Source: Labrenzia sp. OB1 (GTDB lineage Bacteria > Pseudomonadota > Alphaproteobacteria > Rhizobiales > Stappiaceae). Taken from it: a stretch of 64,000 nucleotides of DNA. Under the pieces are notes generated by a model that saw only the letters and a list, made by a program, of their open reading frames with translations, was not told the DNA's origin and searched no databases. The stretch lies in assembly GCF_001624695.1 (NCBI RefSeq), contig NZ_JSEP01000005.1:266126-330125 (forward strand), written 5' to 3'. Positions within the stretch are counted from its first letter, which is position 1; each line of letters opens with the position of its first letter. Both the position numbers and the translations under genes were made by a program. This document shows positions 35,102-43,737 of this stretch, in pieces.

Positions 35102-36106
35102 ATGCAAATTCTGCCCCACAGCATGACAGCGGTGGCGATATCCGAACCTGGCGGTCCGGAGGTGCTGGTGCGCGAAACCCGTCCGCTGCCGAAACCGGCT
35201 GCGGGCGAGATCCTGATCCGTGTCGCTGCCGCCGGCGTGAACCGGCCGGATGTCCTGCAGCGCGCGGGAGCTTATCCGCCGCCGAAGGGCGCTTCCGACC
35301 TTCCCGGTCTTGAGGTTGCCGGGGAGGTGGTGGCCTGCGGTGAGGGGAGTGGGCGTCACGCGATCGGCGACAAGGTCGCGGCTCTGTGTCCCGGAGGCGG
35401 TTACGCGCAGTATTGCAAGGTAGTGGCAGGTCATGCCTTACCAGTGCCGACGGGCCTGTCATTGGAAGAAGCCGCGGCGTTGCCGGAAACCTTTTTTACC
35501 GTCTGGAGCAATGTGTTCGACCGCTGCGGTCTGAAAAGCGGTGAGCGGTTTCTGGTTCATGGCGGAACCTCCGGAATCGGGACGACCGCGATCCAGCTTG
35601 CCAGGGCCTTCGGAGCCGAGGTTTTCACGACGGTCGGATCGCGGGAAAAGGCGGAGGCTGTTCGTAAACTCGGCGCTGACCACGTCATCGTCTACCGTGA
35701 GGAGGCGTTCGAAAAGGTCATTCTGGATGTCACGGGCGGCGAAGGCGTTGACGTCATTCTGGATATGGTCGGCGGCGATTATGTCGAACGGAACTGGAAA
35801 GCGGCCGCGGTCGAAGGGCGGATCTGTCAGATCGCGACCTTGAACGGAGTGTCGGAAAAGGTGAATTTCTCACGCCTCATGGTCAAGCGGCTGACGCATA
35901 CGGGGAGCACGCTCAGACCGCGCAGCGATGCTTTTAAAACCGCGATCGCGGATGCCCTTGAAGCGAAGGTCTGGCCTCTGATCGAATCAGGACAAATTCG
36001 GCCGATCATGGATTCAACCTTTCCGCTGGTCGAGGCCGCGGAGGCGCATCGACGGATGGAAAGCTCTGGACATATTGGCAAAATCGTCCTGACCGTGGGA
36101 GGCTGA
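35102..36106 (+). CDS. NAD(P)H-quinone oxidoreductase, zinc-less MDR family
   Basis: 334 residues. The fold is that of quinone oxidoreductase/PIG3-type medium-chain reductases: VRVAAAGVNRPDVLQR-like N-terminal block (here IRVAAAGVNRPDVLQRAGAY), LPGLEVAGEVV, the nucleotide loop GGTSGIGTTAIQLARAFGAE and GEGVDVILDMVGGDYVERN. No structural-zinc cysteines. It probably reduces quinones with NADPH in the cytoplasm. ATG 35102 follows GAGAGGG; the gene for trcR is next in the same direction. Confidence 0.9.
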   Translation: MQILPHSMTAVAISEPGGPEVLVRETRPLPKPAAGEILIRVAAAGVNRPDVLQRAGAYPPPKGASDLPGLEVAGEVVACGEGSGRHAIGDKVAALCPGGGYAQYCKVVAGHALPVPTGLSLEEAAALPETFFTVWSNVFDRCGLKSGERFLVHGGTSGIGTTAIQLARAFGAEVFTTVGSREKAEAVRKLGADHVIVYREEAFEKVILDVTGGEGVDVILDMVGGDYVERNWKAAAVEGRICQIATLNGVSEKVNFSRLMVKRLTHTGSTLRPRSDAFKTAIADALEAKVWPLIESGQIRPIMDSTFPLVEAAEAHRRMESSGHIGKIVLTVGG

Positions 36107-36259
36107 ATTCCCAAGGAAGGCGCGAGGAAATGCCGGAATGCAAGTGCGTTGCGTTTTGGCGACATTTCTCCTATATTCCGCCCACTTCCCTTGAAATGGA
36201 ATTCGAACACCGCTTTTTTGCCCTGCCGGGCGAGGGAGCAGACGAGAGGAATTTATCCG

Positions 36260-37120
36260 ATGGCGAACACGCCGCTGATGCCGAAGGCAACCGCTGTCTG
36301 GCTTGTGGACAATACCGCGCTGAGCTTCACCCAGATCGCCGCGTTCTGCAAACTTCACCCGCTGGAAGTGAAGGCGATTGCCGATGGCGAAGCCGCGCAG
36401 GGAATCAAGGGCCTCGATCCCATCCTGACGGGACAGCTGACCCGCGAGGAAGTGGAGAATGCGCAGGCTGATCCGAACTACCAGCTGAAGCTTCAGGGTT
36501 CGAAGGTTGTGGTGCCGGAATCCAAGCGCAAGGGACCGCGTTACACACCTGTCTCCCGCCGTCAGGACCGCCCGAACGCCATTTTGTGGCTGGTGCGCAA
36601 CCACCCGGAGCTGAAGGACGCGCAGATCATGCGCCTCGTCGGCACCACCAAGCCGACCATCGCCGCGATCCGGGATCGTACCCATTGGAACTCGTCGAAC
36701 CTGACCCCCTCCGATCCGGTCACGCTCAGCCTGTGCAGCCAGCTTGAACTGGATATGGAAGTTGAGAAGGCCGCCAAGAACGCACCACAGCCGGTCGCCG
36801 GCGGTCCTGTCGAAACGCTGATGCCGGTTGAGGAATCGACCAGCGATGATGCCCTCGCCGCTGCCTTTTCGTTCGGTACGAGCAAACCTGCCAAGCGTGA
36901 AGAAGAAGAAATCGACGCGGAAGCTGTCTTTGCGAACCTTGGCATGCCGAAAAAGGTCAGCGAAGACGAAGCCGGTGCTGCCGACGACGAGGTACAAGCC
37001 GAAGCCGAAGCAGAGGTTGTGGCCGAAGCTGAGGTGGAAACAGCCGCAGATGCGGAAACTGAGGCAGAGCCTGAAGCTGTTGACGACACGGAAACTGACG
37101 AAGCCGTCAAGGAAAAGTAA
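36260..37120 (+). CDS. trcR: Cell-cycle transcriptional regulator TrcR (DUF1013)
   Basis: 286 residues. The conserved part (about 1-170) has ATAVWLVDNTALSFTQIAAF, CKLHPLEVKAIADGEAAQGI and RRQDRPNAILWLVRNHPELK with a helix-turn-helix-like DAQIMRLVGTTKPTIAAIRD. This is the DUF1013 family, named TrcR in alphaproteobacteria and linked to cell-cycle transcription with the CtrA/GcrA network. The last 50 residues are almost pure Glu/Ala/Asp, probably disordered and longer than needed for the family. ATG 36260 is used; a strong terminator follows. Confidence 0.9.
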   Translation: MANTPLMPKATAVWLVDNTALSFTQIAAFCKLHPLEVKAIADGEAAQGIKGLDPILTGQLTREEVENAQADPNYQLKLQGSKVVVPESKRKGPRYTPVSRRQDRPNAILWLVRNHPELKDAQIMRLVGTTKPTIAAIRDRTHWNSSNLTPSDPVTLSLCSQLELDMEVEKAAKNAPQPVAGGPVETLMPVEESTSDDALAAAFSFGTSKPAKREEEEIDAEAVFANLGMPKKVSEDEAGAADDEVQAEAEAEVVAEAEVETAADAETEAEPEAVDDTETDEAVKEK

Positions 37121-37150
37121 GGTTTCAATCCGTTTCGTTGCGAGGTGTCA

Positions 37151-37181
37151 AACCGCCGGCCGATACAGCCGGCGGTTTTTT
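37151..37181 (+). terminator. Terminator of trcR
   Basis: AACCGCCGGC pairs with GCCGGCGGTT around CGATACA, followed by TTTT. Confidence 0.9.
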
Positions 37182-37277
37182 GTGGTTCTGCAAACCTGGT
37201 TTTCCGGATGCGCGGCGAAAACGCGTTGCCACGTTGCCGATCAGGACATAGTCTGCCGGCCTTTCAGGGAGAAAACG

Positions 37278-38234
37278 ATGTCTAACAAAATGCTCAAGCT
37301 GGGCTTAACGCTGGCTCTTGCCCTTGGTGTCACACAGGCACAGGCCGAAACGCGGATCACCTACAAGTCCGCGAAATCCACTTCCTCCTACTATCAGATG
37401 GGCGTTCAGATCGCCGAAGCCGTCAAGGCCGGAAGCGATGGCGAGATGATCGTGACCGTCGAGGAGAGCCAGGGCTCCGTCCAGAATGTGATGGAAGCCA
37501 AGGCAAGAGGAGGAGACTATGTCTTCACCACTCCGCCGGTGCTGGTGTCGCTGGCCCAGGGCGGGAAAGCGATGTTCGAGGGCAAGGGAGATCCGAAGTT
37601 CGACGAGATCCGCGCCCTGTTTCCGATCCCGTCGCTGACAATGCATTTCGTGATGTCGGAAAAAAGCGGTGTGACGGATTTCGCGGGCATGGAAGGCAAG
37701 ACCATCCTGCTCGGCAAGGGCTCGTTCGGAGCCACGGAAGGCGCAAAATATCTCAAGCTCTTCGGCCTGGAAGGCAAGTTTGATCTTGCCGAGGTCGAGC
37801 TGTCGAACGCGGTTGCGGCCTTGAAAAACGGTCAGATCGACGGTTTTGTAACCGCCGGTTCCTGGCCGGCACCGAATGTCATCGAGGCCGCCGCGTCCTC
37901 CGATGTGCATGTCCTTTCCCTCGACGACGACCAGATCGCACAAACGAAGCGCGCGAAACTGGTGATCCCGGCGGGTACATATGCCGGTCAGGAAGAAGAC
38001 ATCGCGACCACCTCACTGCCGGTCGCCGCCTTCACGACCACGGCCATGGATGACGATACGGCCTATACGCTCACAAAGACCTTCTGGGAGCAAAAGGCCG
38101 GTATGGGCGAGGATGCGCCCTGGTGGAACGGTGTCGATCAGGCTCTGATGGCGAATATCACCGGCAAACTTCATCCCGGTGCTGTCCGCTACTACAAGGA
38201 AGCCGGCATCGACCTCACCGACGCGCAGCAGTAA
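37278..38234 (+). CDS. TAXI-type TRAP transporter substrate-binding protein
   Basis: 318 residues. Signal peptide 1-23 (KMLKLGLTLALALGVTQAQA), then the TAXI-family NMT1-like fold: TYKSAKSTSSYYQMGVQIAE, MEGKTILLGKGSFGATEGAK, LKNGQIDGFVTAGSWPAPNV. It is the periplasmic receptor for the fused permease encoded 140 bases downstream. TAXI systems take up glutamate or other carboxylates in the few studied cases; the substrate is unknown here. ATG 37278 follows AGGGAG. Confidence 0.9.
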   Translation: MSNKMLKLGLTLALALGVTQAQAETRITYKSAKSTSSYYQMGVQIAEAVKAGSDGEMIVTVEESQGSVQNVMEAKARGGDYVFTTPPVLVSLAQGGKAMFEGKGDPKFDEIRALFPIPSLTMHFVMSEKSGVTDFAGMEGKTILLGKGSFGATEGAKYLKLFGLEGKFDLAEVELSNAVAALKNGQIDGFVTAGSWPAPNVIEAAASSDVHVLSLDDDQIAQTKRAKLVIPAGTYAGQEEDIATTSLPVAAFTTTAMDDDTAYTLTKTFWEQKAGMGEDAPWWNGVDQALMANITGKLHPGAVRYYKEAGIDLTDAQQ

Positions 38235-38373
38235 TCCGCGCGAGAAGTCTTGAAACGTCCGGCGCACGGCCGTCAGCAGCTGCTGCCAGCCCCGTGCGCC
38301 GGATCCTTTTGGCCGGACGTGCCGACCGGCGCCGGCCAATCCTCATTCCAATCTCGGTCAGACAAGCAATTCC

Positions 38374-40167
38374 ATGATCCGCAGCGAACCTGCAAACACG
38401 CTCTTCTGGCGAACGGCGATGATCGTTCTGGCCGTCACTCTCGTGGCCTTTCACCTTGGGTTGATCTTTTCAGGGCTTGTTCCCAATCTTGTCAGCCGGC
38501 CGTTGCATCTTGCTCTTGCACTGCCCTGGATTTTCATTTTCGCGGGCGGCGGTGCCATCCGGCGGGCGAGCGGCGCACTTTTCTGCGCCGCAGGAGTTGC
38601 CGCCTGCCTCTGGGTCGCGGTCAATCAGTCCGCGCTGTCCGACCAGTATGGTTTTCTGGAAGGCAACTTCCAACGCGTGATTGCCGTCGTCCTGCTGGTG
38701 ACGGTTCTGGAAGGGGCGCGGCGCGTCATCGGCTGGCCGTTGCCGATTGTTGCCGCCCTTGCCCTCGCCTACGGACTTTTCGGGCAATACATTCCCGGTG
38801 AGTTCGGTCATTCAGGAACGCCGGTTGCCAGCTTTCTGGGAACGCTGACAATCGCGGAAGGCGGTATCTGGGGGAGTCTGACCGGTGTATCGGTCAATGT
38901 CGTGGCGATCTTCGTGATCTTTGGCGCGGTGCTGAACGCGGGGGAGGCGGGACAGGGCTTCATGAATGTTGCCGCCGCCGCGGCGGGCCGTCTGAAGGGG
39001 GGAGCGGCCAAAGTGTCGGTCCTGTCCTCGGCGCTGTTCGGATCTATCTCAGGCTCTGCTTCCGCCAATGTCGCCTCCACCGGCGCGATCACCCTGCCTG
39101 CCATGACCCGGCTCGGCTATCCCAAGAGGCTAGCCGGCGCTGTCGAGGCCGTGGCCTCCTCGGGCGGTCAGATCATGCCGCCGCTGATGGGGGCCGGTGC
39201 CTTTGTCATGGTCGAACTGACCCGCGTACCCTACACCCAGATCATGGCGGCGGCGCTGCTTCCGGCCGTCCTGTATTTCTTTGCCGTCTGGGTGGGGATC
39301 AATGCCTATGCCCGCCGCTTCGACCTTGCTTCCGTCGCACGGGAAGATCAGCCGCGCCTGAGGCAGGTTGCCATCACTTCGGCGTTTTTCCTGGTGCCGT
39401 TCCTGGTCCTGCTCCACGGCATGTTTGTTGCCAACTATACGCCGCAATATGCGGCCTGCATGGCCATCCTGGCCGGGTTCGTGCTGCTCTTTTTCAATGC
39501 AAGGGGCACCTTCGATCCCAGGGAAATTCTTCGCAGGATGGAAGAAGCATTCTTGAACGCGGCGCGGCAGGTCTCCGTCATCGCAGCCATCATCATCTGC
39601 GCGTCAATCATCATCGGCGTTCTCGCGATCACCGGGCTCGGGGTCAAGATCACGTCCCTGATCCTGTCCGGTTCGGGCGGGTATCTGTGGCCGTCGCTGT
39701 TTCTGACGGCGCTTGCCTGTCTTGTGCTCGGCATGGAAGTGCCGACGACCGCCGCTTACGTCATCTGTGTATCCGTTGCCGGTCCCGCGCTGATGCAGCA
39801 GGGGCTGGAGCCGCTGCAGGCGCATCTCTTCGTGTTCTGGTTCGCCCTGCTCTCGACGATCACGCCGCCGGTGTGCGGAGCCGTATTCATTGCAGCAGGC
39901 ATGGTCGGGGAGAACTGGCTCAAGGTCGCGATGACGGCGATGGCGCTTGGAATTGGCCTCTATGTCATTCCGCTTGCCATGATCGCCAATCCGTCCGTCA
40001 TCCAGCTATCGACCGCGCCGATCGCCGCTGTGGCGTCGGCGGTCAAGATCGGGGCGGGTCTCGGGCTCGTGTCGTTCGGCATCATCGGCTATCGGAAGCC
40101 ATGGAAAAGGCTGCTGTCGGCAGGCGCCGGTCTTGCTTTGATTTTTGTCGGGGGCAACCTGATATAG
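38374..40167 (+). CDS. TRAP transporter permease, fused 4TM-12TM (TAXI type)
   Basis: 597 residues with some 15 or more hydrophobic helices. The N-terminal third is DctQ-like; the rest is the large DctM-type domain with GSISGSASANVASTGAITLP, EAVASSGGQIMPPLMGAGAF and MEVPTTAAYVICVSVAGPAL, the conserved scoop motifs. It forms an Na+- or H+-coupled uptake system with the upstream binding protein. Stands 156 bases from the convergent lrp gene; no clear terminator in between. Confidence 0.93.
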   Translation: MIRSEPANTLFWRTAMIVLAVTLVAFHLGLIFSGLVPNLVSRPLHLALALPWIFIFAGGGAIRRASGALFCAAGVAACLWVAVNQSALSDQYGFLEGNFQRVIAVVLLVTVLEGARRVIGWPLPIVAALALAYGLFGQYIPGEFGHSGTPVASFLGTLTIAEGGIWGSLTGVSVNVVAIFVIFGAVLNAGEAGQGFMNVAAAAAGRLKGGAAKVSVLSSALFGSISGSASANVASTGAITLPAMTRLGYPKRLAGAVEAVASSGGQIMPPLMGAGAFVMVELTRVPYTQIMAAALLPAVLYFFAVWVGINAYARRFDLASVAREDQPRLRQVAITSAFFLVPFLVLLHGMFVANYTPQYAACMAILAGFVLLFFNARGTFDPREILRRMEEAFLNAARQVSVIAAIIICASIIIGVLAITGLGVKITSLILSGSGGYLWPSLFLTALACLVLGMEVPTTAAYVICVSVAGPALMQQGLEPLQAHLFVFWFALLSTITPPVCGAVFIAAGMVGENWLKVAMTAMALGIGLYVIPLAMIANPSVIQLSTAPIAAVASAVKIGAGLGLVSFGIIGYRKPWKRLLSAGAGLALIFVGGNLI

Positions 40168-40323
40168 ATCGCAGGGAAGAGCCGGAGATCCAGAGAGTCC
40201 GGGAGTCGGCGCTCTTGGCGTTTCGGCAGGCCCGGTCCATTTGGTTCCGGTGTTTGCCGGTGGTTGACTCACGCGTCAGGGGGAATTGCCAGCGCGCTCC
40301 TCATTCATGCATGGCGCCGTGAT

Positions 40324-40800
40324 TTAATCCTCGTCCGCCCGGTGAACCGGAAACGGCCGCTGCTCCGCGATGGCTTCCATGGCGAAATAGGAGGTCACGT
40401 TCTCCAGTTCGACCTCGGATATGAGACGCTGATAAATCGCGTCATAGCTGGTCATGTCGCGCGTTACTACCTTGATAAGGTAGTCATAGTCTCCGCCGAT
40501 CCTGTAAAAATCCACCACATTCGGGATGGATGAGACGTGATCCCGGAATGTTCCCAGCCAACCCGAGGAATGGTGCCGGGTCCTGACCATCATGATGACC
40601 ACGAGACCGGCGCCCAGTTTCTCCCGGTTTAACAAGACCGTGTGATTGCGAATGGCGCCCGCGGCTTCCAGCGCCTTGAGGCGCCGCCAGCAGGCGTTTT
40701 GGGAGAGCCCGATACTGTCGGCCAGTTCCCGCTGGGACTGGGCCGCGTCTCGCTGGAGCTCTTCAAGGATGCGGCAATCGATTTGATCTATTTTTAACAT
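40324..40800 (-). CDS. Lrp/AsnC family transcriptional regulator
   Basis: 158 residues. N-terminal winged helix-turn-helix (KIDQIDCRILEELQRDAAQS, then RELADSIGLSQNACWRRLKA) and a C-terminal RAM effector domain (KLGAGLVVIMMVRTRHHSSG, IPNVVDFYRIGGDYDYLIKV). Lrp-type proteins sense amino acids and usually control an adjacent divergent operon, here the cluster at 40888-51801, 87 bases away. Effector unknown but probably an amino acid or the cluster substrate. Confidence 0.92.
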   Translation of the reverse strand: MLKIDQIDCRILEELQRDAAQSQRELADSIGLSQNACWRRLKALEAAGAIRNHTVLLNREKLGAGLVVIMMVRTRHHSSGWLGTFRDHVSSIPNVVDFYRIGGDYDYLIKVVTRDMTSYDAIYQRLISEVELENVTSYFAMEAIAEQRPFPVHRADED

Positions 40801-40887
40801 ATATAGCGGTTCATATGACCCAACGTGACGGCGTATCAGCTAAAAATATGTGATGAATTCATTTAATTCGAATGTCAAGATTACTTT
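40801..40887. promoter_or_regulatory. Lrp-type divergent control region
   Basis: 87 A/T-rich bases between lrp and the PLP-enzyme gene, with palindromic stretches such as ATGAATTCAT (about 40852-40861) and TTCGAA (40867-40872). Lrp/AsnC proteins favour such sites; the exact boxes are not provable by eye. Confidence 0.4.
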
Positions 40888-42393
40888 ATGAATGAAAGAA
40901 TAAATGCGACGGGATTCAATCCGGCTGCCCCAGGCCAGGAGAGCGTCCTGGATGGGTTTTTGAACACCTTGCGTGACCCGAATCTTGTTGAAGCATTGCG
41001 CGATGGCCTGATCGGCGAGGATGCCCTCGTGCCAGGTCTTGATGGCCCGAAAAAGCTCGTCTATGCGGATTATGTCGCCTCGGGCCGAGCCCTGAGCCAG
41101 ATTGAAGACTTCATTCGCGACAAAGTGCTTCCCTATTACGCCAACAGCCACACGCAGGCTTCTTTCTGCGGTGCTTTCATCACTCAATTGAGGACGCGGA
41201 TCCGGGCGGAGATCGCGCGGATCACCGGGGCGGGCGATGGTTATTCGGTCGTCTTCACCGGGTCCGGTTCGACGGCCGGCCTGAACCGGATCGTCATGCT
41301 TCTCGATATTCCGCAGGTCGTTGCTTCCGGCAAGCGTGCTGTTGTCCTGATCGGTCCTTATGAACATCATTCAAATCTGTTGCCCTGGCGGGAAAGCGGA
41401 GCCGAGGTGATCGAAATCCCGGAAAGCCCGGGTGGTGGCGTGGACCTGAATGCGCTTGAAAGACATTTGCGCGCGAGTGCCGGTGCGGACCTCATCGTAG
41501 GCGCATTTGGAGCTGCGTCGAATGTCACCGGCATACTGACCGACGACCTTGCCGTGACGCGTCTGCTGAAGTCCTACGGTGCCCTGGCGGTCTGGGATTT
41601 CGGCTGCGCCGGTCCCTATGCGCCGATGCGCATGGATGCCGGCACAGATGCCGCCAAGGACGCAATCGTCTTCTCGCCACACAAATTTCCGGGTGGCCCG
41701 GGCGGGTCCGGCGTCATGATCATCCGCGATGCCATCGCGCGCCGCAAGACACCGACCTTGCCGGGTGGCGGCACGGTGTCTTTCGTCTCTCCATGGGATC
41801 ACATCTATTCCACAAGCCTTGAACACCGTGAAGAAGGCGGGACGCCGAATGTTCTGGGAGACATCCGGGCCGGTCTTGCGCTGATGGTCAAGGATGCGCT
41901 CGATGCGACCTGGCTCGCCGAGCGTCAACAGGACTTGCGGGCCCGGGCGCTGGCCGTCTGGAAGCACAATCCGCATCTTGAACTGCTTGGCTGTCAAGAC
42001 GCGAGGGCCTTGCCGATATTCTCGTTCCAGGTGCGCGACGCGTCCGGGAAACGGGTTCATCATCAACTCTTCACAAGGATGCTTTCGGATGTTTACGGGA
42101 TCCAGGCGCGGGGTGGCTGCGCCTGCGCCGGATCCTATGCCCATGCGCTGCTCGATATCGACCAGGAGGCTTCCGCCGGTATCAAGAAGTCTCTCGATGC
42201 GGGTGAAGAGATTGAAAAACCGGGATGGGTCCGGTTAAACTTGTCGCCATTGATGCGCGATGAAAAAGTCGATTTCATCATCGCATCGGTGGATCGGCTG
42301 GCCCGGGAACAGGCGGCTTTCTCGCGACATTATGTGGCCGACATCTCAAATGGCCGGTTTTCTGCGACGCTTCTTGAACAAACCGGGCCCTGA
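40888..42393 (+). CDS. Class-V PLP-dependent enzyme (cysteine desulfurase/selenocysteine lyase-like)
   Basis: 501 residues. Fold-type I class-V aminotransferase: YADYVASGRALSQIEDFIRD, SVVFTGSGSTAGLNRIV, LIGPYEHHSNLLPWRESGAE, the Schiff-base Lys266 in FSPHKFPGGPG, and a Cys loop GGCACAGSYAH (Cys411, Cys413) where desulfurases hold their catalytic cysteine. At 501 residues it is about 100 longer than SufS or CsdA. It could cleave a C-S bond or perform a lyase/transaminase step for the cluster substrate. The MFS gene starts two bases after its stop. Confidence 0.85.
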   Translation: MNERINATGFNPAAPGQESVLDGFLNTLRDPNLVEALRDGLIGEDALVPGLDGPKKLVYADYVASGRALSQIEDFIRDKVLPYYANSHTQASFCGAFITQLRTRIRAEIARITGAGDGYSVVFTGSGSTAGLNRIVMLLDIPQVVASGKRAVVLIGPYEHHSNLLPWRESGAEVIEIPESPGGGVDLNALERHLRASAGADLIVGAFGAASNVTGILTDDLAVTRLLKSYGALAVWDFGCAGPYAPMRMDAGTDAAKDAIVFSPHKFPGGPGGSGVMIIRDAIARRKTPTLPGGGTVSFVSPWDHIYSTSLEHREEGGTPNVLGDIRAGLALMVKDALDATWLAERQQDLRARALAVWKHNPHLELLGCQDARALPIFSFQVRDASGKRVHHQLFTRMLSDVYGIQARGGCACAGSYAHALLDIDQEASAGIKKSLDAGEEIEKPGWVRLNLSPLMRDEKVDFIIASVDRLAREQAAFSRHYVADISNGRFSATLLEQTGP

Positions 42394-42394
42394 A

Positions 42395-43705
42395 ATGCTG
42401 AACCCGCTACGCCACAGTACCTTCCGCTTTCTATTCGCATCGCAGGTTCTGTCTCTCACGGGCGTCGGGTTGATGACGGCGGGACTGTCGCTGGCGGCAT
42501 GGCGGATCGGCGGAGCGAGCCACGCGGGGCCTATACTGGGACTGTTCTTCGCGCTCAAGATGATTGCCTATGTCGGCTTTTCACCTCTGGCCCAGGCGGC
42601 CCTGACCAGAATTCCGCGCCTGCGGGCTCTGGTCGGTCTGGATGTGGCACGGCTTCTGTTCATGGTGCCGCTTGCCTTTGTCTCCTCCTGGTGGACGATC
42701 GCCGGTCTGGCTTTCCTGTTTTTCGCGGTCTCCTCGGCCTTCACGCCGCTGTTTCAGGCCATGATACCCGCCGTTTTACCCGACAAGGAGACGTATTCGG
42801 AGGCGCTCGCACTCTCGCGGATCGCCTACACGCTGGAGAGCATTCTGACGCCCATCCTGGTCGGGGCGGCGCTGTTGTTCTTGCACACGGAATATCTCTT
42901 TGCCCTTGCCGCGCTGGGCTTTATCGGCTCCGCGGTCTGTCTCCTGCTGTCCCGCAGCGGAAAAGAGGTGCGGGTTCAAAATCAGGATCCATTTCTCACG
43001 CGCGCGGTGCGCGGGCTCTGGATCTATGCACGGACGCCCCGGCTGCGCGGATTGTTCGTCCTGAATTTCGGTCTGTCCCTGGTCATGGCCTGGATCCTGG
43101 TCGACACCATCGTCTATGCGGGAACACGGTTTGAAGACGCCGAGCAGGTCTTCCCCTGGCTGATGGGAGGTTACGGTGTGGGTGCTGCCCTGATGGCTTT
43201 CGCGCTGCCGGCTCTGCTGCGGGTTTTTTCTGAGCGCCGGGTCATGGCGGCGGGAACCTTTCTCTTTGCCATGCTGTCTCCGTTGATCCTGCTGCAACCA
43301 GCCTTGCCGGAACTGGTGGTGCTGTGGGCGTTGTTCGGGGCCGCCTGCACACTGACACTGACACCCGGCGGTCTGATTCTGACGCGCTCGGCTTCCGATG
43401 CCGACCGGCCGGCCGTTTTCGCGGCGCAGTTTTCCCTGTCCCATGCGGGCTGGCTGGTCGCCTATCCCCTTGCAGGCTGGCTGGGTGCGGCGTTTGCTCC
43501 CGCGACCGCGCTGATCATATTGGCGATCCTGGCTGTCCTGGTGACACTTGCCGGGCTGGCGGTATGGCCGGCAAAGGATCCGGATCTGCGTGAACACAGT
43601 CATCCGAACCTTCCGCCCGATCATCCGCATATTGTGACCTCTCACCGGGGCGTTCATGCCCATCCCTTTTACATCGATGAATTGCATCCGCGCTGGGATG
43701 CCTGA
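42395..43705 (+). CDS. MFS transporter
   Basis: 436 residues with about twelve helices. N-terminus NPLRHSTFRFLFASQVLSLT, then GPILGLFFALKMIAYVGFSP and the central loop after SRSGKEV. The C-terminus carries a His-rich cytoplasmic tail (HSHPNLPPDHPHIVTSHRGV, then HAHPFYIDELHPRWDA), unusual for the family and possibly metal-binding. ATG 42395 lies just after the stop of the PLP-enzyme gene, so they are coupled. It may export a pathway end product. Confidence 0.85.
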   Translation: MLNPLRHSTFRFLFASQVLSLTGVGLMTAGLSLAAWRIGGASHAGPILGLFFALKMIAYVGFSPLAQAALTRIPRLRALVGLDVARLLFMVPLAFVSSWWTIAGLAFLFFAVSSAFTPLFQAMIPAVLPDKETYSEALALSRIAYTLESILTPILVGAALLFLHTEYLFALAALGFIGSAVCLLLSRSGKEVRVQNQDPFLTRAVRGLWIYARTPRLRGLFVLNFGLSLVMAWILVDTIVYAGTRFEDAEQVFPWLMGGYGVGAALMAFALPALLRVFSERRVMAAGTFLFAMLSPLILLQPALPELVVLWALFGAACTLTLTPGGLILTRSASDADRPAVFAAQFSLSHAGWLVAYPLAGWLGAAFAPATALIILAILAVLVTLAGLAVWPAKDPDLREHSHPNLPPDHPHIVTSHRGVHAHPFYIDELHPRWDA

Positions 43706-43737
43706 AAAGAACGCCATTCGGCATGAAGGATTGACTG

